Source of the DNA: Carya illinoinensis
Lineage: Eukaryota > Streptophyta > Magnoliopsida > Fagales > Juglandaceae
Direction of reading: 5' to 3'
Length of the DNA: 64,000 bases
NCBI RefSeq assembly: GCF_018687715.1
Contig: NC_056753.1
Span: forward strand, 15,006,001-15,070,000
Shown here: positions 36,241 through 48,456 of the stretch, piece by piece
Layout of the letters: each line of letters begins with the position of its first letter
How positions within the stretch are numbered: the stretch's first letter is position 1
The notes under the pieces: model-generated
Databases searched by the model: none
Told to the model about the DNA's origin: nothing
Seen by the model: only the letters and a program-made list of their open reading frames with translations
Program-made: the position numbers and the translations under genes

Positions 36241-38946
36241 ATGGGTTTATCCTTTCCTTTCATCATCTTGATCGTGCGCTTTCTTGTTTCATTGATGATG
36301 TTTTATCTTATGCTTGCTTCCTCTTCTTCTGGTTTGCAGCCCTTGTGCCATGATGATGAGAGATTTGCCTTGTTGCAATTCAAGGAAAGCTTCATCATCA
36401 ATCAGTCTGCGTCCAAAGATGCCTCTACTTATCCGAAGGTTTCGTCATGGAAGCCTGATCAAATCAGTGATTGCTGCAAGTGGGACGGTGTAGAGTGCAA
36501 TAAGGACACTGGTCATGTCATCGCCCTTGATCTCAGTAGCAGTTGTCTCAAAGGTTTTCTCAACTCCAATAGCAGCCTCTTCCGCCTTGCTCACCTCCAA
36601 AACCTCAATTTGGCCGACAATGACTTTAACTCTTCTCCAGTTTCGGCTAGTTTTAGGCATCTTTCAAGGCTAACAAATCTCAACCTCTCTCACTCTGTAT
36701 TTTCTGGCCAAATCCCTTCAGAAATTTTCGAGCTCTCCAAGTTAGTTTTCTTGGATCTCTCATATAACCATCCATTGTTGAAGCTCCAAAAATCTGGCCC
36801 AAGAGTTATAGCTCAAAACTTCATAAACTTGGAAGTACTACATCTTGATCAGGTTGTTATATCATCCAACGTACCCAATATCTTGGCAAACTTAACTTCT
36901 TTAACATCTCTGTCTTTAAGCAATTGTGACTTGCATGGTGAGTTTCCCGTGGGAATTTTCCGTCTACCTAATCTTCAGCATCTTGATATACAGTACAATG
37001 AAAACCTCACGGGATGTGTCCCAGAATTTAACAGAACTAGCCCCCTTGTATCATTGAAACTTGGATACACGAACTTCTATGGTGAGCTACCAGATTCAAT
37101 TGGTAACCTCAAGTCCTTGGTTGAATTTAATGCATATTTTTGCAACTTCTCAGGTGAAATACCATCTTCACTAGGTAACCTTACCAATCTAATTGGTTTA
37201 CGACTTCAATCAAATAGGCTGCAAGGTTCAATTCCACAGTCAATATCAAGGCTTGTAAATCTTGAAGTTCTGTATCTCCATGATAACAATTTGAGTGGCA
37301 CGGTGGAGTTTGAGTTGTTTCTGAGACTTAGGAACCTCCTTCGTCTCTGGTTATATGGAAACGATATTTCATTACTTACAAAGCCCAGTACCAACTCAAC
37401 TTTTCCAAAATTTAGGATATTATTCATAGCTGATTGTGACTTGGGTGAGTTCCCAGAGTTTCTGAGGAACCAAGATCAATTGGAGGCATTGGATCTTAGT
37501 GGAAACAAAATTCACGGCCAAGTTCCAAAATGGATGGGGAATGTAAGTATAGAAACTCTCTGGGCTTTAGATCTGGAACGCAACTTTCTCACCGGTTTCA
37601 ACCAACTTCCGGTTGTACTCCCCTACGTTAATCTAAATTATCTTGGGCTTGGTTCTAACATGCTTCAAGGGTCACTGCCAATCCCACCACCTTCCATTGC
37701 TTACTTTTCGGTCTCAAACAACAGACTGATTGGAGAAATACCACATTGGATTTGCAATCTAAGTTTAATAACTAATCTCGATTTGTCAAGCAACAACTTG
37801 GGTGGCGTTCTTCCTCAATGTTTAGGAAACTTGAGTGATTCTCTCTCATTGGACCTACACGGTAATAACTTTCATGGAACCATTCCTCGGATCTGCGATG
37901 AAACAAACAAATTGCTGATGATTGATTTCAGCCAAAATCATTTACAGGGACGTGTACCGAGATCATTGATCAATTGTACCAATCTTGAAGCTGTTAACCT
38001 TGGTAACAATCAAATACATGATATTTTTCCTTCCTGGTTGGGCATTCTTCCAAAGTTGAGGATTCTCATTTTGAGATCTAATAAACTCTATGGTACAATA
38101 GGAAGTTCTGATAGCAATTTCGATTTCCAGAAATTGCACATCATTGACCTCTCAAATAATGATCTTACTGGCAAGTTGCCCTCTGAACACTTCCTAAATT
38201 GGAAAGCCATGCAAATCGTCGATGCTGAGAGCTTAAAGTACGTGGAGGAAAGCCATATTATGGTGACACTTGCAGGAGAAAGAGTGAGCCGTCGCCACTC
38301 TTACTCAATGACAATGATCATCAAAGGCATGGATACACTATATGATAGAGTCCCTGATTTCCTAATAGTTATTGATCTCTCGAACAATAGATTTGATGGA
38401 GAAATTCCAGAAGTGGTGGGGAATCTGAAAGGACTTAATTTGCTCAACCTTTCCTCAAACTTTCTCACAGGGCCTATCCCTTTTAAATTGGCAAACTTGA
38501 CCTGGCTAGAATCATTGGATCTATCTCAAAACAAGTTGTTTGGTGCGATCCCTCCACAACTAACAGAACTCACTTTTCTTTCACACTTTAATGTCTCCCA
38601 TAATCGCTTGACAGGACCTATACCACATGGGAAGCAATTCGACACATTCAGCAGCAGTTCGTTCAGTGAGAACCCTGAATTATGCGGTAACCCTTTGCCA
38701 AAGAAATGTGGGAATCCTAAGGACTCACAGCCTCCATCTTCAAGCCACAACTCAACAAACCACAACTCAGAGTTCTCATTTGAATTTGGTTGGAAAGTAG
38801 TCGCAACGGGATACGGATGTGGATTCGTGTTTGGAGCTGTGTTTGGGCAAATCATGATCACAAAGAAGTATGGTTGGTTTATGAAGACGTTTGCAATTGG
38901 GCAGCCGACACATAGAAGGGTGAATTGGAGGGGCCGTAGAAATTAA
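36241..38946 (+). CDS. LRR receptor-like protein (RLP), Cf/Eix-type, intact copy
   Basis: A single-exon 901-residue gene for a type I cell-surface receptor without kinase. Order: hydrophobic signal peptide (about 1-33); LRR N-cap with Cys36, FALLQFKESF and DCCKWDGVEC (77-86); a long array of plant extracellular LRRs (LxxLxLSxNxLxGxIP); island near 660-705 with SYSMTMIIKG; four last LRRs; C-cap NPELCGNPLPKKC; a Ser/Asn-rich acidic spacer; a transmembrane helix (850-873) with glycine-rich TGYGCGFVFG; and a 28-residue basic tail. RLPs of this class usually signal through the adaptor kinase SOBIR1 bound via the GxxxG-rich helix, and recognise pathogen products; the ligand is unknown. ATG at 36241 is the first in frame and starts the signal peptide. 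AATAAA at 39104-39109. Identical in length to the broken copy at 6425. Confidence 0.95.
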   Translation: MGLSFPFIILIVRFLVSLMMFYLMLASSSSGLQPLCHDDERFALLQFKESFIINQSASKDASTYPKVSSWKPDQISDCCKWDGVECNKDTGHVIALDLSSSCLKGFLNSNSSLFRLAHLQNLNLADNDFNSSPVSASFRHLSRLTNLNLSHSVFSGQIPSEIFELSKLVFLDLSYNHPLLKLQKSGPRVIAQNFINLEVLHLDQVVISSNVPNILANLTSLTSLSLSNCDLHGEFPVGIFRLPNLQHLDIQYNENLTGCVPEFNRTSPLVSLKLGYTNFYGELPDSIGNLKSLVEFNAYFCNFSGEIPSSLGNLTNLIGLRLQSNRLQGSIPQSISRLVNLEVLYLHDNNLSGTVEFELFLRLRNLLRLWLYGNDISLLTKPSTNSTFPKFRILFIADCDLGEFPEFLRNQDQLEALDLSGNKIHGQVPKWMGNVSIETLWALDLERNFLTGFNQLPVVLPYVNLNYLGLGSNMLQGSLPIPPPSIAYFSVSNNRLIGEIPHWICNLSLITNLDLSSNNLGGVLPQCLGNLSDSLSLDLHGNNFHGTIPRICDETNKLLMIDFSQNHLQGRVPRSLINCTNLEAVNLGNNQIHDIFPSWLGILPKLRILILRSNKLYGTIGSSDSNFDFQKLHIIDLSNNDLTGKLPSEHFLNWKAMQIVDAESLKYVEESHIMVTLAGERVSRRHSYSMTMIIKGMDTLYDRVPDFLIVIDLSNNRFDGEIPEVVGNLKGLNLLNLSSNFLTGPIPFKLANLTWLESLDLSQNKLFGAIPPQLTELTFLSHFNVSHNRLTGPIPHGKQFDTFSSSSFSENPELCGNPLPKKCGNPKDSQPPSSSHNSTNHNSEFSFEFGWKVVATGYGCGFVFGAVFGQIMITKKYGWFMKTFAIGQPTHRRVNWRGRRN

Positions 38947-39103
38947 ATATAATCTTACATGCATGTTTCCATAATAAATAAATAATTCCATGCACAATGT
39001 CTGTAGTACGTATTGTTATTTTACCTCTTTTAGATGTTATAGGAAATGGTCATGGATAGGATTTTTGTACTAAAGAATATGTCGTATTTGCACCCATGCT
39101 CTC

Positions 39104-39109
39104 AATAAA
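39104..39109 (+). terminator. Polyadenylation signal of RLP copy 2
   Basis: AATAAA about 160 bases beyond the stop codon, at the same relative position as in copy 1. Confidence 0.5.
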
Positions 39110-39235
39110 ATAAGTGTTGTGAAAGAAAATTAACCACATAGATTTATGGTAGTGAAAGAAGATTACCATTTCCGTTCCAATTACATTAATCGTTACACTT
39201 ATACTCTGTATATTAATATATACAAGGAGAGAATT

Positions 39236-39715
39236 TCAAACACATATATCTAAGATAAGATGAAGAGTAGTAGTCTAGTAATCTGGAGAATCGACTTCAT
39301 CTTCATCTTGAGTTACTACTCCTGTACTCTGCTGGTCCTTGTCTGTACCTCCTTCATTCACAGATATATAAGAGTAAGACTCATATGCGCTCATACCACT
39401 ATAAAACCTAAAAAAGTTAAAAAAACAAGTTATGAAATTCATTAATGTTTCACAACACCTTTGTTACTTGATTCATTAAATTGGCGAAGAGAACCACTCC
39501 CGCCATTTTCTCTAAGCAAAACAGAACACTTGAGAAAAAGATAAGAAAAAAAAAATAAGGGGTGAGTGAAGGGAAACTGACTTGCTCAATGTCTCGCTCA
39601 TGTTTCCCTTGGCTAGCAGGATCTACCATTCCAGCTGATAATAAGGTAAGGAAGGTGGCGAGGACGAAGCTCAAGCAATAACTGCATCAGGCGATTATGC
39701 CGCGACGACTTGTGC
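39236..39715 (-). pseudogene. Unidentified minus-strand exon-like fragment (copy 2)
   Basis: Duplicate of 9420-9890. The hydrophobic part reads LGTSRRGIIA then an in-frame TGA, then CSYCLSFVLATFLTLLSAGM and on to KHERDIEQ. The acidic part is kept with replacements. The stop indicates that at least this copy is non-functional. Family not recognised. Confidence 0.35.
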
Positions 39716-40260
39716 CCAGTCTTAGTTACAACTTTGAAAAAAAAAAATTCAATATTTTCAAATCTTCAAACAAAAATAATATTAAAAAACTATATTATAA
39801 CAATATTTTAACTTTTTAATATTTTTATTCAACTTTTTCTTTCTCATTTTCCAAAATTCAAAAAATATTCGACTTAAACTATTTTACTACTATTTACAAA
39901 CTGTCTTACTCCTATTTATAAAATTCTCATCTTATCTCACTACTTAAGCATGCGCACTCAAGCTGGTTTATTTTCTACGCCACACACCGATCTAATTTAT
40001 TCTACCTCAAAGTTCGATTTTAAACAAGAGAAATTATACTTATCATCTCCTACATCACACACAAATATATAATTTATCATTTTTATCTTTCTGTTTAAAT
40101 ACATATATATATATACACATTAATATATGAGTGTTAAAATAGAAAGATAAAAATAACAAATCATATGTTGGTAAGTGGTGTAGAGGATGATAATTAGAAT
40201 TTTTATTTAAACAAAAATTCATCCACCTCTGTGAAGCCACCCACCACTATGAAAGATTTA

Positions 40261-40628
40261 GACCTTGTTTGGTTACACATGAGATGAGATGGATGAGAAA
40301 TATGATAATAGTAATGAGATAGTTTATAAATAGTAATAAAATAGTTTGAGTTAAGATGTTTTACTAAGTTTTGAGAAATGAGAAATAAAAAGTTGAATAA
40401 AAATATTATAAAATAAAACATTATTAAAATATCATTTTTTTAATATAATTTTTGTTTTAAAACTTGAAAAAATAGAATTATGTTTTGTATTTTGTTTGAA
40501 ATTTTGAGAAAATTGTAATCATTAAATAATGATTAGATGAAAAAAATAAAAATTAAAAATTAAAACTTTTTAGGTTTGAATGGTGTTGAGAAGTTGAGAT
40601 GAGATTGTATATGAAACCAAACAGAGCC
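40261..40628. mobile_element. PIF/Harbinger-type MITE, block B copy
   Basis: Orthologous insertion to 10339-10703: TTA on both sides (40258-40260 and 40629-40631), ends GACCTTGTTTGGTTACA and TGAAACCAAACAGAGCC. Shared position in both blocks shows it was there before they duplicated. Confidence 0.78.
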
Positions 40629-40993
40629 TTAGAAGCCTAACGACCCAGCCACGTTTTTCTATGAAGCACCTTTGCTACAAAATTCAGGTCCCTTAAGATG
40701 AAATGAATTGAAATTAAAGTTAGAAATTAAAAAAAAAAGTTGTGAGAAAATTATTATTGTTTTAGAATTTGAAAAAATTAAAATTTTTATTAAATTTTGT
40801 ATAAGAATTTAAAAAAGTTATAATAATTAGATAAAATAAAATAACATAAATTGAGATCAACTCTGAAACAATTTCAAAAGATTCACTTCAGGAATTGTAC
40901 ACATCTATGCCCTTTTTATTTATTTTTACGTGAAAAAGTCTATTTGCACTCGGGAAGGATAACCCCCGCGTACACGGGCCTCCATGTGGACAA

Positions 40994-41200
40994 ATGAAAT
41001 GCTATGTTTCATATACATGCCAATCCGCCGCTGCGTTTAATCTCCAAATTGCCATGCTCTCACTCCCTTCCCTTCGTCCCAGCATTGTTGTTCTAGTTGT
41101 TGTAATTACGGTCTCTGCTTTCTACTGCATCAAAGTTCATAAGCTTGAGAAGATGTTGATGGAAATGGAAGTAGATATAGAAGGCAAAGTGGAAGACTAA
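40994..41200 (+). CDS. Small hypothetical membrane protein, 68 residues
   Basis: The ORF begins MKCYVSYTCQSAAAF, has a hydrophobic helix SIVVLVVVITVSAFYCI and a charged tail KVHKLEKMLMEMEVDIEG, ending KVED. The upstream sequence is A/T-rich and shares its ATG with the block A copy, which is frameshifted. I do not recognise a family. It may be a genuine small type II membrane protein, an exon of a larger gene, or chance. Confidence 0.3.
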   Translation: MKCYVSYTCQSAAAFNLQIAMLSLPSLRPSIVVLVVVITVSAFYCIKVHKLEKMLMEMEVDIEGKVED

Positions 41201-41651
41201 TGAAGACTAACCATAGGTTAGGTTCTTCTTCTCATCTTCTTCTTCTCATGCCCTAAAGAGTAGTTTGTCGTCACATGCCCTAAAGAGTAGATTCGGTATT
41301 TTGATTCTTCTTCTCATCTTCTTCGTCTACCCACGAAACTTGTGCTTTGTGGAATATACCAGTTTTGTAGGGAGCAATTAACAAATCCTAGTCCTAAAGT
41401 ATTATGAAATTCCTAATGTATTTTATTTATTGTTTTTTGTTCTTTTTATAGTGGGGTTCTGGGGGTGCCATGCTTCCGACTTGCAATTTCCCACTTCCCA
41501 AATAGGTAACCATGGAAAGAATTATTATTTAAGAGAAAACAATTCATTCAGCACAGAAGAAATAATATAAAATAAAATAAAAATTCCTGTAACACAGATA
41601 ACAAGAGAGAAGCATTATCTTGATGAATTGGTAGTGTTTCTTCAACCAACG

Positions 41652-43214
41652 ATTGGTAGTGTTTCTTCGCATGTCCTAAACTGAATTGAAATCTCCCATT
41701 TGTAGTGTTTCTTCAACCCACGATTTCGAAATTTCTAAAATGAAACAAAGACATAGTGAAACCAATTCCAGAGGAACTGCAAAACCAAGCTATTCATTGC
41801 AACAAAATTAAACGGTCTACTGAAATCGATACTGAGCTATTCTTGTAAATCGATTCTGAAATTTCCATGACGGCACTCTCTCTTTTGAGATGGGTTTGAA
41901 TTCTGAGACCCATTTTGGCACTGGCTGGATTTGATTTTCTTCTAAAACTGATTTTTGTTTTGTTTTGTTTTTTTAAATAATATTGGCTAACAGCCGATTC
42001 ACCAAAAGGTACCCCACGCCGGGTACCTGCAAAACTGATGGCTATGTGGGATACAGAGGAAAATGTGGATGCTTGAGTTTTTTTTTTTTTTTAAACACAT
42101 TTTGGGGAAGGGAGTTTCGAACTTCAAACCTCTATTTTGGAAGGTGGGGGTTATGCCAATCAAATTACAGGCTGTTGGCGATACTTGAGTCACTTGTGGG
42201 ACTATCTTTTTAACCGTTTATTTCCTTTTAATATGAGCTTTGTTACTCATCATTTTCGGACATACTATTGTTTTAATTTTTTTTTTTGTTTTATCCTTCT
42301 TAAATTAATCGAATTCTTCTATTTATCATCTATATATTACACATTTGATAAGAGAAAAGAATAAAAAAAAAAAAGTATAATATGTAGTTTGGAGAATGAT
42401 GAATGATGAATTAAAATTTTCTTTTAGTATTGTTTCTTTATTTATCAAGTTAAGTTGACTGGGTGAGTCCGTGATGGCATGGGTCATAATGGTCTGTCGT
42501 ACGTGGGTTTAAGGGGGCCCGTTGTGAGTCCATTTCTTTTTTAATTTTGTAGTTATTTTTTCTTGTCTATTTTATATGCAAACATATGGAATAAAATATC
42601 TAGAATTTGCCTAGAATTTTTGAGTGGTGTTGGAGGGTAAGACTGAGCAAAAATTCAAAAATCCAACTCCAATTCTGACAAGTCGGAGTCAAACTTGAAG
42701 TTCTCTCATTTTTTTTTTTTTTTTTTGCCTTTTCTTGGGAAGTCGAAGTCGGAGCCTAAGGTGGAGCTGCATTGACTCCAATTCTGAGTTTGTCCTCCGA
42801 CTCTACCATCAACTTTGACACCAATATTATACATATTTTATAAATATACTAGGAAGGGCACCCAGTTGAGAAAAAAAATTGTACTAAATGATAAATGATA
42901 ATGTAAATAAAAAAAATTCAAACAGATTTAAAAGAGATGAAATAAGTTAAATATTTATAGAACTCAAAACTATAAGAAATAAAATGATGCACAATATTAA
43001 AATTTAATTTTATTAGATTTTTAAGAATATTTGGTATCAATTTAGAAGAAGAAAAACAGATTATAACGAAATTGTTAAGTCAAAACTTTTTTATAAAAAA
43101 ATCCATTATACCGCCCCGTTAATGTTGTGAAATATGATTTTTTTGGTGGTACCACAATTGAGTTATCCAAACCGATGGGGCTCATATAATTTGAAACACT
43201 GGCAGAAATGGCAC
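41652..43214. other. Intergenic stretch right of block B
   Basis: No gene seen. A T run at about 42079-42092 followed by TTCGAACTTCAAACCTC and GGTGGGGGTTATGCC (about 42115-42158) looks like the 3' end of a minus-strand poly(A)-tailed retroposon, not classified. A short stretch of CCAACTCCAATTCTGA / GACTCCAATTCTGAG repeats occurs at about 42662-42810. The exon that should follow the FAD oxidoreductase fragment was not found. Confidence 0.4.
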
Positions 43215-45990
43215 CTAGACATACTATCACCGCATCATATTCCCCTAAAGACAAATTCAATACCCATTAACCATTAAATGTAGAGATAAATCCTCTAGAC
43301 CAAAGTATGTTTGTAAATAATAAGATTCCACCAGGATTAGCCACTCGAAACAGAAATTTGATATTTAATATAGGTTTATCAGAGTTTATCTAGTTCAATT
43401 AACTGTGCTCAGTTCACATGTTCAGGTTGAATATTATGGGTAATAATCTGGTTAGAGGATACCTTTCCCAAGCTATTTAACTTTGTTGAGACAGATTTTA
43501 GGGGAAGACTGTAGTCACCATTTTAGGTAGTTCTACACTTAAATGATTACATGTGAAAAATGTGAATAAGAAAATCTAGTTGCTGAGTCCTCAAAAACTA
43601 ATCAAATCAGTCTCCTTCAGTTCCAAAGCCTACCTTCATACAGAGATATCATTTGCTGTCAGCTTCAATAAGATATCTTGTCCAATCAGCAAGTGAAATT
43701 GCCTTTTATACTTGATACCTCACTTTTTATTATTCCCAAACATATCATGGGATATTGGACAAGGATATGATACATGCACCACATACCGCAGATTGTATGA
43801 GAATAAAACAGGGAGACAGTGTTAGGATTTATGAGAGAGAATGTTTGTACATTGAAGATTGAGCTTATCAAAGACAGCTGTTCTATAGAATTTTCCATGT
43901 TAATCAGCTGTATATTTCTAGCTGCATTACTGCTATGTGTCAGAAACCTACATGTCAATCAATACATGAAAAGATCCTAAAAAGATTGAAATGGTAGTTT
44001 GAGTGATTACCTTCAAAGTCGAGAAGTTTGTGAATAGATTTCTTATGCAAACATAACTCTTTCTCTCCAAAGCTAGAAGTCGTTAGTTCTTTCACCAAAT
44101 TTTCACATGCTAAGAAGAGTGCCTAACAAAATGAGAATGAAGACTTAAGATACTATAAAGATAACAAAAATATTCCTAGAAGGAAAATATAATCAAAGGC
44201 TTAATTCTTTAGACCTGGAGATAGCGTTGGGGATGGATATTTACAGCTTCAGGCATATAGAAGGCTGATTCAAATGGCGTACATAACTTGGGTGCAAGAT
44301 TTTGAGCAGTTTCCTTATCAACCGTCCCTATTCTGCAACTGGCAAGGCAATTCTGAGCATTCTAATGACATAAATGAAAATTATAGATATTATTACAAAA
44401 TTAAGATCAATTAGTAATATATTAGGCTTAAAAAGGGCGTATGGAATTACATCGTTCAATATAAGAAGATTCTTCATGTTCATTGCTGGTCTCAAGATGC
44501 CCCTGGAAAAGTGTTCATCAGAAGGATAGCAAAGTGCAAAAGTAATTTTCTCTTACAAGAAATGTCCGAAAGTTAATTGAATAGAGCATAGGAGGAAAAA
44601 AAAAACCCAAAGAAATGAGAGCTTCAACCAACTCTTTAAGCTTCCAACATGAGCATTAAAGTAAAATCACACTGAAGAAATTCTATTTAGTTTAACACAT
44701 TAGTGAGACAAATATTTTCAAATTTCAGAAATTCACTATATTTCTGCTGATCAAACCCATCCTGACACAAAGGATAAGGAAAAATCATGAGCACATGTCC
44801 ATTGCACCTTAGAGTATGCTCATTTTGCATGCCAAAGAACTGCTTGATTGTTAAACTACGTTCAGTTAAATAATAGGCTAACATCGTATACAATAAGCGA
44901 AAAAAGATCCAAAATTTGTCTGTCCTTAAAAGTTCAACCAAAAATATACATAGAAAACAAATTGCACGCAGTGAGAAAGGGACCTTCTCCGAACTATGAA
45001 ACCATAAGAGTTTTGACCAACTGCTGCTTCCGCAATGCTCAAAAGCTTTAAACACTCTTTCCAACAATCAACACCCCACAAGAGCAGCTTGCCTACAAAG
45101 AGAACAAAAAAAACTGTGAAATACATGTAGCAGCACCCCATTTAAATAGTAGCATCAGTTTGGATGGACAGAAGGATTTACAATGTTGGAAAAAAAAATA
45201 AAAAAAATTCAGTGAAGAAACAAAATTGAAACTTACAAAAATCCCAGAAATAAAATTGCAGCCCATATGACGATAATTGAAAAAAAGCCAGACCTTTAGG
45301 TGAATAAGGGTGTGGTAGACCACCAGAAACTCCCGAAACTCCTCTGCCAATCCCAACTTCATCGTATATGTCAATGCGTAGCGTCAAATCCTTAGGACTT
45401 TCCTCCAAACAATCTTTCTTTTTTAAAAAAAAATCAATAAATTCCATAAATATCAACAAGTTTTATTTTATCTTTTATTTAGTTTGAGAATAACAATGCG
45501 CTGTTAGAATTGGTAAGAAGGAAAGAGTTATAAGTAGCAAGTGCCAAGCAACGGAGAGGCCAGCAAAGCCAGCGCCAAGCCCTGCCAATCTTTTCACACC
45601 AAAGCCAAAAGAAAAAACAAATTTTATGTAAGAATTCAGAGAGAGATAAAAGGAAAAAAAAGAGAGCAATTTGGAGTATGGTAGATTTCTTGAGAGAGAT
45701 GCAAAGTGCCTGAGGAGTATGGTATATTTCTTGAGAGAGATGCAAAGTACCTGAGTGGGCGTTGAGAGAGTGAGATAGATGAAGTGCTTCTGCTGTTATG
45801 GAGAGCAAGGCAGTGACAGAGGCTGGAAGGGGAGAGGAGCATCCTAGGGTTTTAGGATTTCGGGTGTTTGTTGTGCTATGTGGAGAAGGATCCGACGTGA
45901 GAGACTGTGCTTTACTGATGGAGGTGGTGGACAAACACCCATGCCGAGCCCAGCCACCTGAGATCAAGCCACCGCACCCCAAACCAGTTG
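43215..45990 (-). pseudogene. FAD-dependent oxidoreductase (DadA-like) gene, 3' part missing
   Basis: Seven minus-strand exons are visible with matching phases. Exon 1 around 45597-45535 has the FAD Rossmann motif LGAGFAGLSVAWHLL. Exon 2 (45402-45294): SPKDLTLRIDIYDEVG and SGVSGGLPHPYSPKG. Exon 3 (45092-44984): CWKECLKLLSIAEAAVG, FIVRR. Exon 4 (44502-44451): GILRPAMNMKNLLILND. Exon 5 (44361-44215): RIGTVDKETAQNLAPKL, FESAFYMPEAVNIHP. Exon 6 (44122-44011): ALFLACENLVKEL, KSIHKLLDFEG. Exon 7 (43244-about 43215): EYDAVIVCLG. These match the plant FAD-dependent oxidoreductase family of amino-acid-oxidase fold. The C-terminal third, with the second half of the FAD/substrate domain, is absent. The first exon's 5' part, with a possible transit peptide near 45842, is interrupted by a short tandem repeat, and its frame to the Rossmann motif is unclear. 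Confidence 0.75.
45680..45760. repeat. Short tandem repeat in first exon region
   Basis: Two adjacent near-identical copies of about 51 bases, each containing ATTTCTTGAGAGAGATGCAA and AGTATGGT, lie at about 45674-45750. They sit between the putative transit-peptide segment and the FAD-binding motif and probably disturb the reading frame. Confidence 0.7.
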
Positions 45991-46449
45991 CCACCGCAAC
46001 CCAGACGAGAGACCAAAAACTCAACCGAGCACCACTGCCCCGCCAGCCACACACACAACTCCACAGACCACACCACTCACGTTGCCTCCACACAAACACA
46101 GCAACCACAGATCCTCCATGCACATCGGAAACAGCCCTTGCCAAGCTCGAGCAACCACCCAGCCACCGTGAGCCTCACCTCCGTCTTTGCCACCCCAATC
46201 TCAAATCCCTCTCATCCCGTGCCTCTCTCTCTCAGTCGGCAAGAGGAAAGTAGAAATGGACAACAAAACAGAAGGAAAAAAATCAGACGGTCACAATGTA
46301 AAAAGACCAAAACGTCTGTTGGCAAAAGGGGCAAAACTGTAAAACTATAAACAGAAGATAATAAAACTGAGGGATAGAAAGGGAAAACAATTAAAACAGA
46401 AGGGTAAAATTGAAAAAAAAAGTTAGACGAAAACACTATAAAAAGTGGA

Positions 46450-46785
46450 TTCGCACTGTATATATAAGTATAGATATGTGTGTGTTTTTCTATATATTAA
46501 TCATATAAATTTTATATAAAATATATCTTATATAGTTAGTGAAACTCAATATTATACTAGCATGACCTAATTATTATATAATAATAGTTTAGTATACGTA
46601 AATATCATAGTATTGCAATGTTACTACCCCTGTAATACCAAATTACTAATGTATAAATATAATAATATGTAATATTAATGTATAAACACTAAAATACATA
46701 ATATCATGTAATACTAATGTATAATAACCAATGGATAAACACTAATATATAAATTTATAATAAAATGTAATACTAATATATAATA
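46450..46785. other. A/T-rich TA-repeat-like region, no gene
   Basis: Irregular repeats of TAATGTATAA, AATATATAA and TAATACTAATGTATA dominate. No coding potential is seen. Confidence 0.5.
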
Positions 46786-47470
46786 GCTAAAATATAATAA
46801 CATGAAGTATAATAATAGATTAAGGTAACTTAGGCAACCCAGATAAGCCCTGGCCTTCAAGCTCGGGAAGGAGGAAGTAGAAGATGCTCGGGTCCTTGCC
46901 GGGGTTGCCGACTCAAAAGGAGTAAGCTTATCAAATGAACCCGTACAAAACAAAAAAACCATGCTCCTCTAACAACGAGCGAAAAGCAGAAAGGCAACTC
47001 GACGTATCATCCCCACTGCATTTAGACGGGACAGAGGCCTCGCCACATTGAATGCTTCTCCAGAGGTCGTGCCACATTAAATGAGTATGCCTAGAGAAAC
47101 AAAAGGGAACATGCCACTACGGTGACAAGGTATGGACCTCTGACCCCAAACACAAGTATAAAAACGACTTCTAGACACTGAAATAGGGGTTAGAATTTCT
47201 TAACTCTGCTCACTACTACATCTCACTTACCCCTTCACCTGAAGTATTACTGACTTAGGTATTGAAGGCTCCCACTGGCTATCACTCCAGACGCCAGACT
47301 CTGGAGTTTCTCTTTGTGTGTGCAGGCCCAAGATCGAAGACCCGAATCTTGAGCTACTAGTGCAATCTTGTGTTCCCAGTGTTCACAGATATGTTGACCA
47401 AGACTCATATGCAGTACTAATCATACCCATATTATTGTTTCGCACTTGAGAGCTGCATGTTACGTACCTT
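46786..47470. repeat. Possible solo LTR or LTR-like fragment
   Basis: A sharply more G+C-rich segment in A/T-rich surroundings contains a TATA-like CAAGTATAAAAACG (about 47152-47165) followed by CTCTGCTCACTACTACATCTC and a C/T-rich leader, resembling a promoter and R/U5 region of a plant LTR. No primer-binding site or coding sequence adjoins it, and no target duplication was found. Classification is tentative. Confidence 0.4.
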
Positions 47471-48456
47471 ATGGGACCCCCTCATTACTTTTCTACATGG
47501 GACAGAACCATCGATTTAAACGTATAACCTAATATCTTATTGCGATTCCAAAAATAAAAGATAGCTTATATAATAAGTGCCATACCTTTTTAGGTAAAAG
47601 TATTTTGTCTTTTAAAATGAAATTATTATCTAATTTTTCTTTACAATTTTTTCATATCATAAACAAAATCTATATTTCATTAAGAGAACATAAAATATAC
47701 ATGCCATGTATAAGCTAATCTGAAATTAACTCCCATTTAAAGTGTCTAAATCCCAACTTTGTTAAGCAATGATGAGGACAAAATAATTTAATAGTACTAA
47801 AATTCATTTGAAAATCTTAAGAGAATATATACACTACAACATAACCCACATTTTGCGTCGGAGAAAATCACTGTAATAGCATTAATACATGTTGCAAATT
47901 CACTTTTCCGTCCAAGCACTTTCGCTGCTACATGATCGATAAAAGTCCATCTCAAAAAGTTTTAAACAGAGCAGCAGGAGAGCTACGCGAAAGCATCAAA
48001 CTCAATTGAAACCCAATCCTAAACCGATTTAATCATCAAAAGTAACCTCTTTCAATACTAGATTCAATTTTTTCCTATTCAACATAAAAATGCATTCACT
48101 TTTAACTCAAAATACACTCCTTTTTCTTTTTGATCACTTGCATTTGAACCACGTTTTAACATTTGATATCTAAAAGAAGGTGAAGAAAACAATCCTGGAA
48201 TCTAGCCTCTCAACCAGGGATCATTCACCTCTCGTTCAGTACCAGCATAAGGGCGTTAAAAGGGAGACACACATACAGAGAAAGAGATAGAGAGAGTGAG
48301 AGGAGGAAACATATAAATAATACAGTATGCCCTCTTCAACCTTTCATTCAATATGATAGCTGCAATAAAAGAAGAGAAAAGAACAGCAAAAAAGCATGCA
48401 TCTTGGTTGGATCAATACCAAATGAAGAGGATTTAGCAAGAAAGAGCCATTGTTAC
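47471..48456. other. Region downstream of ETFQO exon 8, nothing assigned
   Basis: No exon with recognisable ETFQO C-terminal motifs is present. CACTACAACATAACCCAC at about 47832 resembles a CACTA terminus, but no partner end was seen. Confidence 0.4.

Larger units (their letters stand above)
30088..41651. repeat. Segmental duplication block B (fullest copy)
   Basis: The left part (30088-33960) matches block C (55160-57950), and 30130-30790 also matches 59614-60290. The right part (33711-41651) matches block A. Block B therefore joins both paralogous parts and is the best model of the ancestral unit that contained one RLP gene. Confidence 0.88.

Noticed and set aside
45479..46350. Long overlapping ORFs (minus 221 codons, plus 151 and 120 codons)
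   Set aside because: They are shadows of the first exon and 5' region of the FAD oxidoreductase; the FAD-binding motif lies in a different frame from the longest one.
47825..47860. CACTA terminus CACTACAACATAACCC
   Set aside because: No matching inverted end or 3-base duplication was found, so it is only mentioned as a possible fragment.
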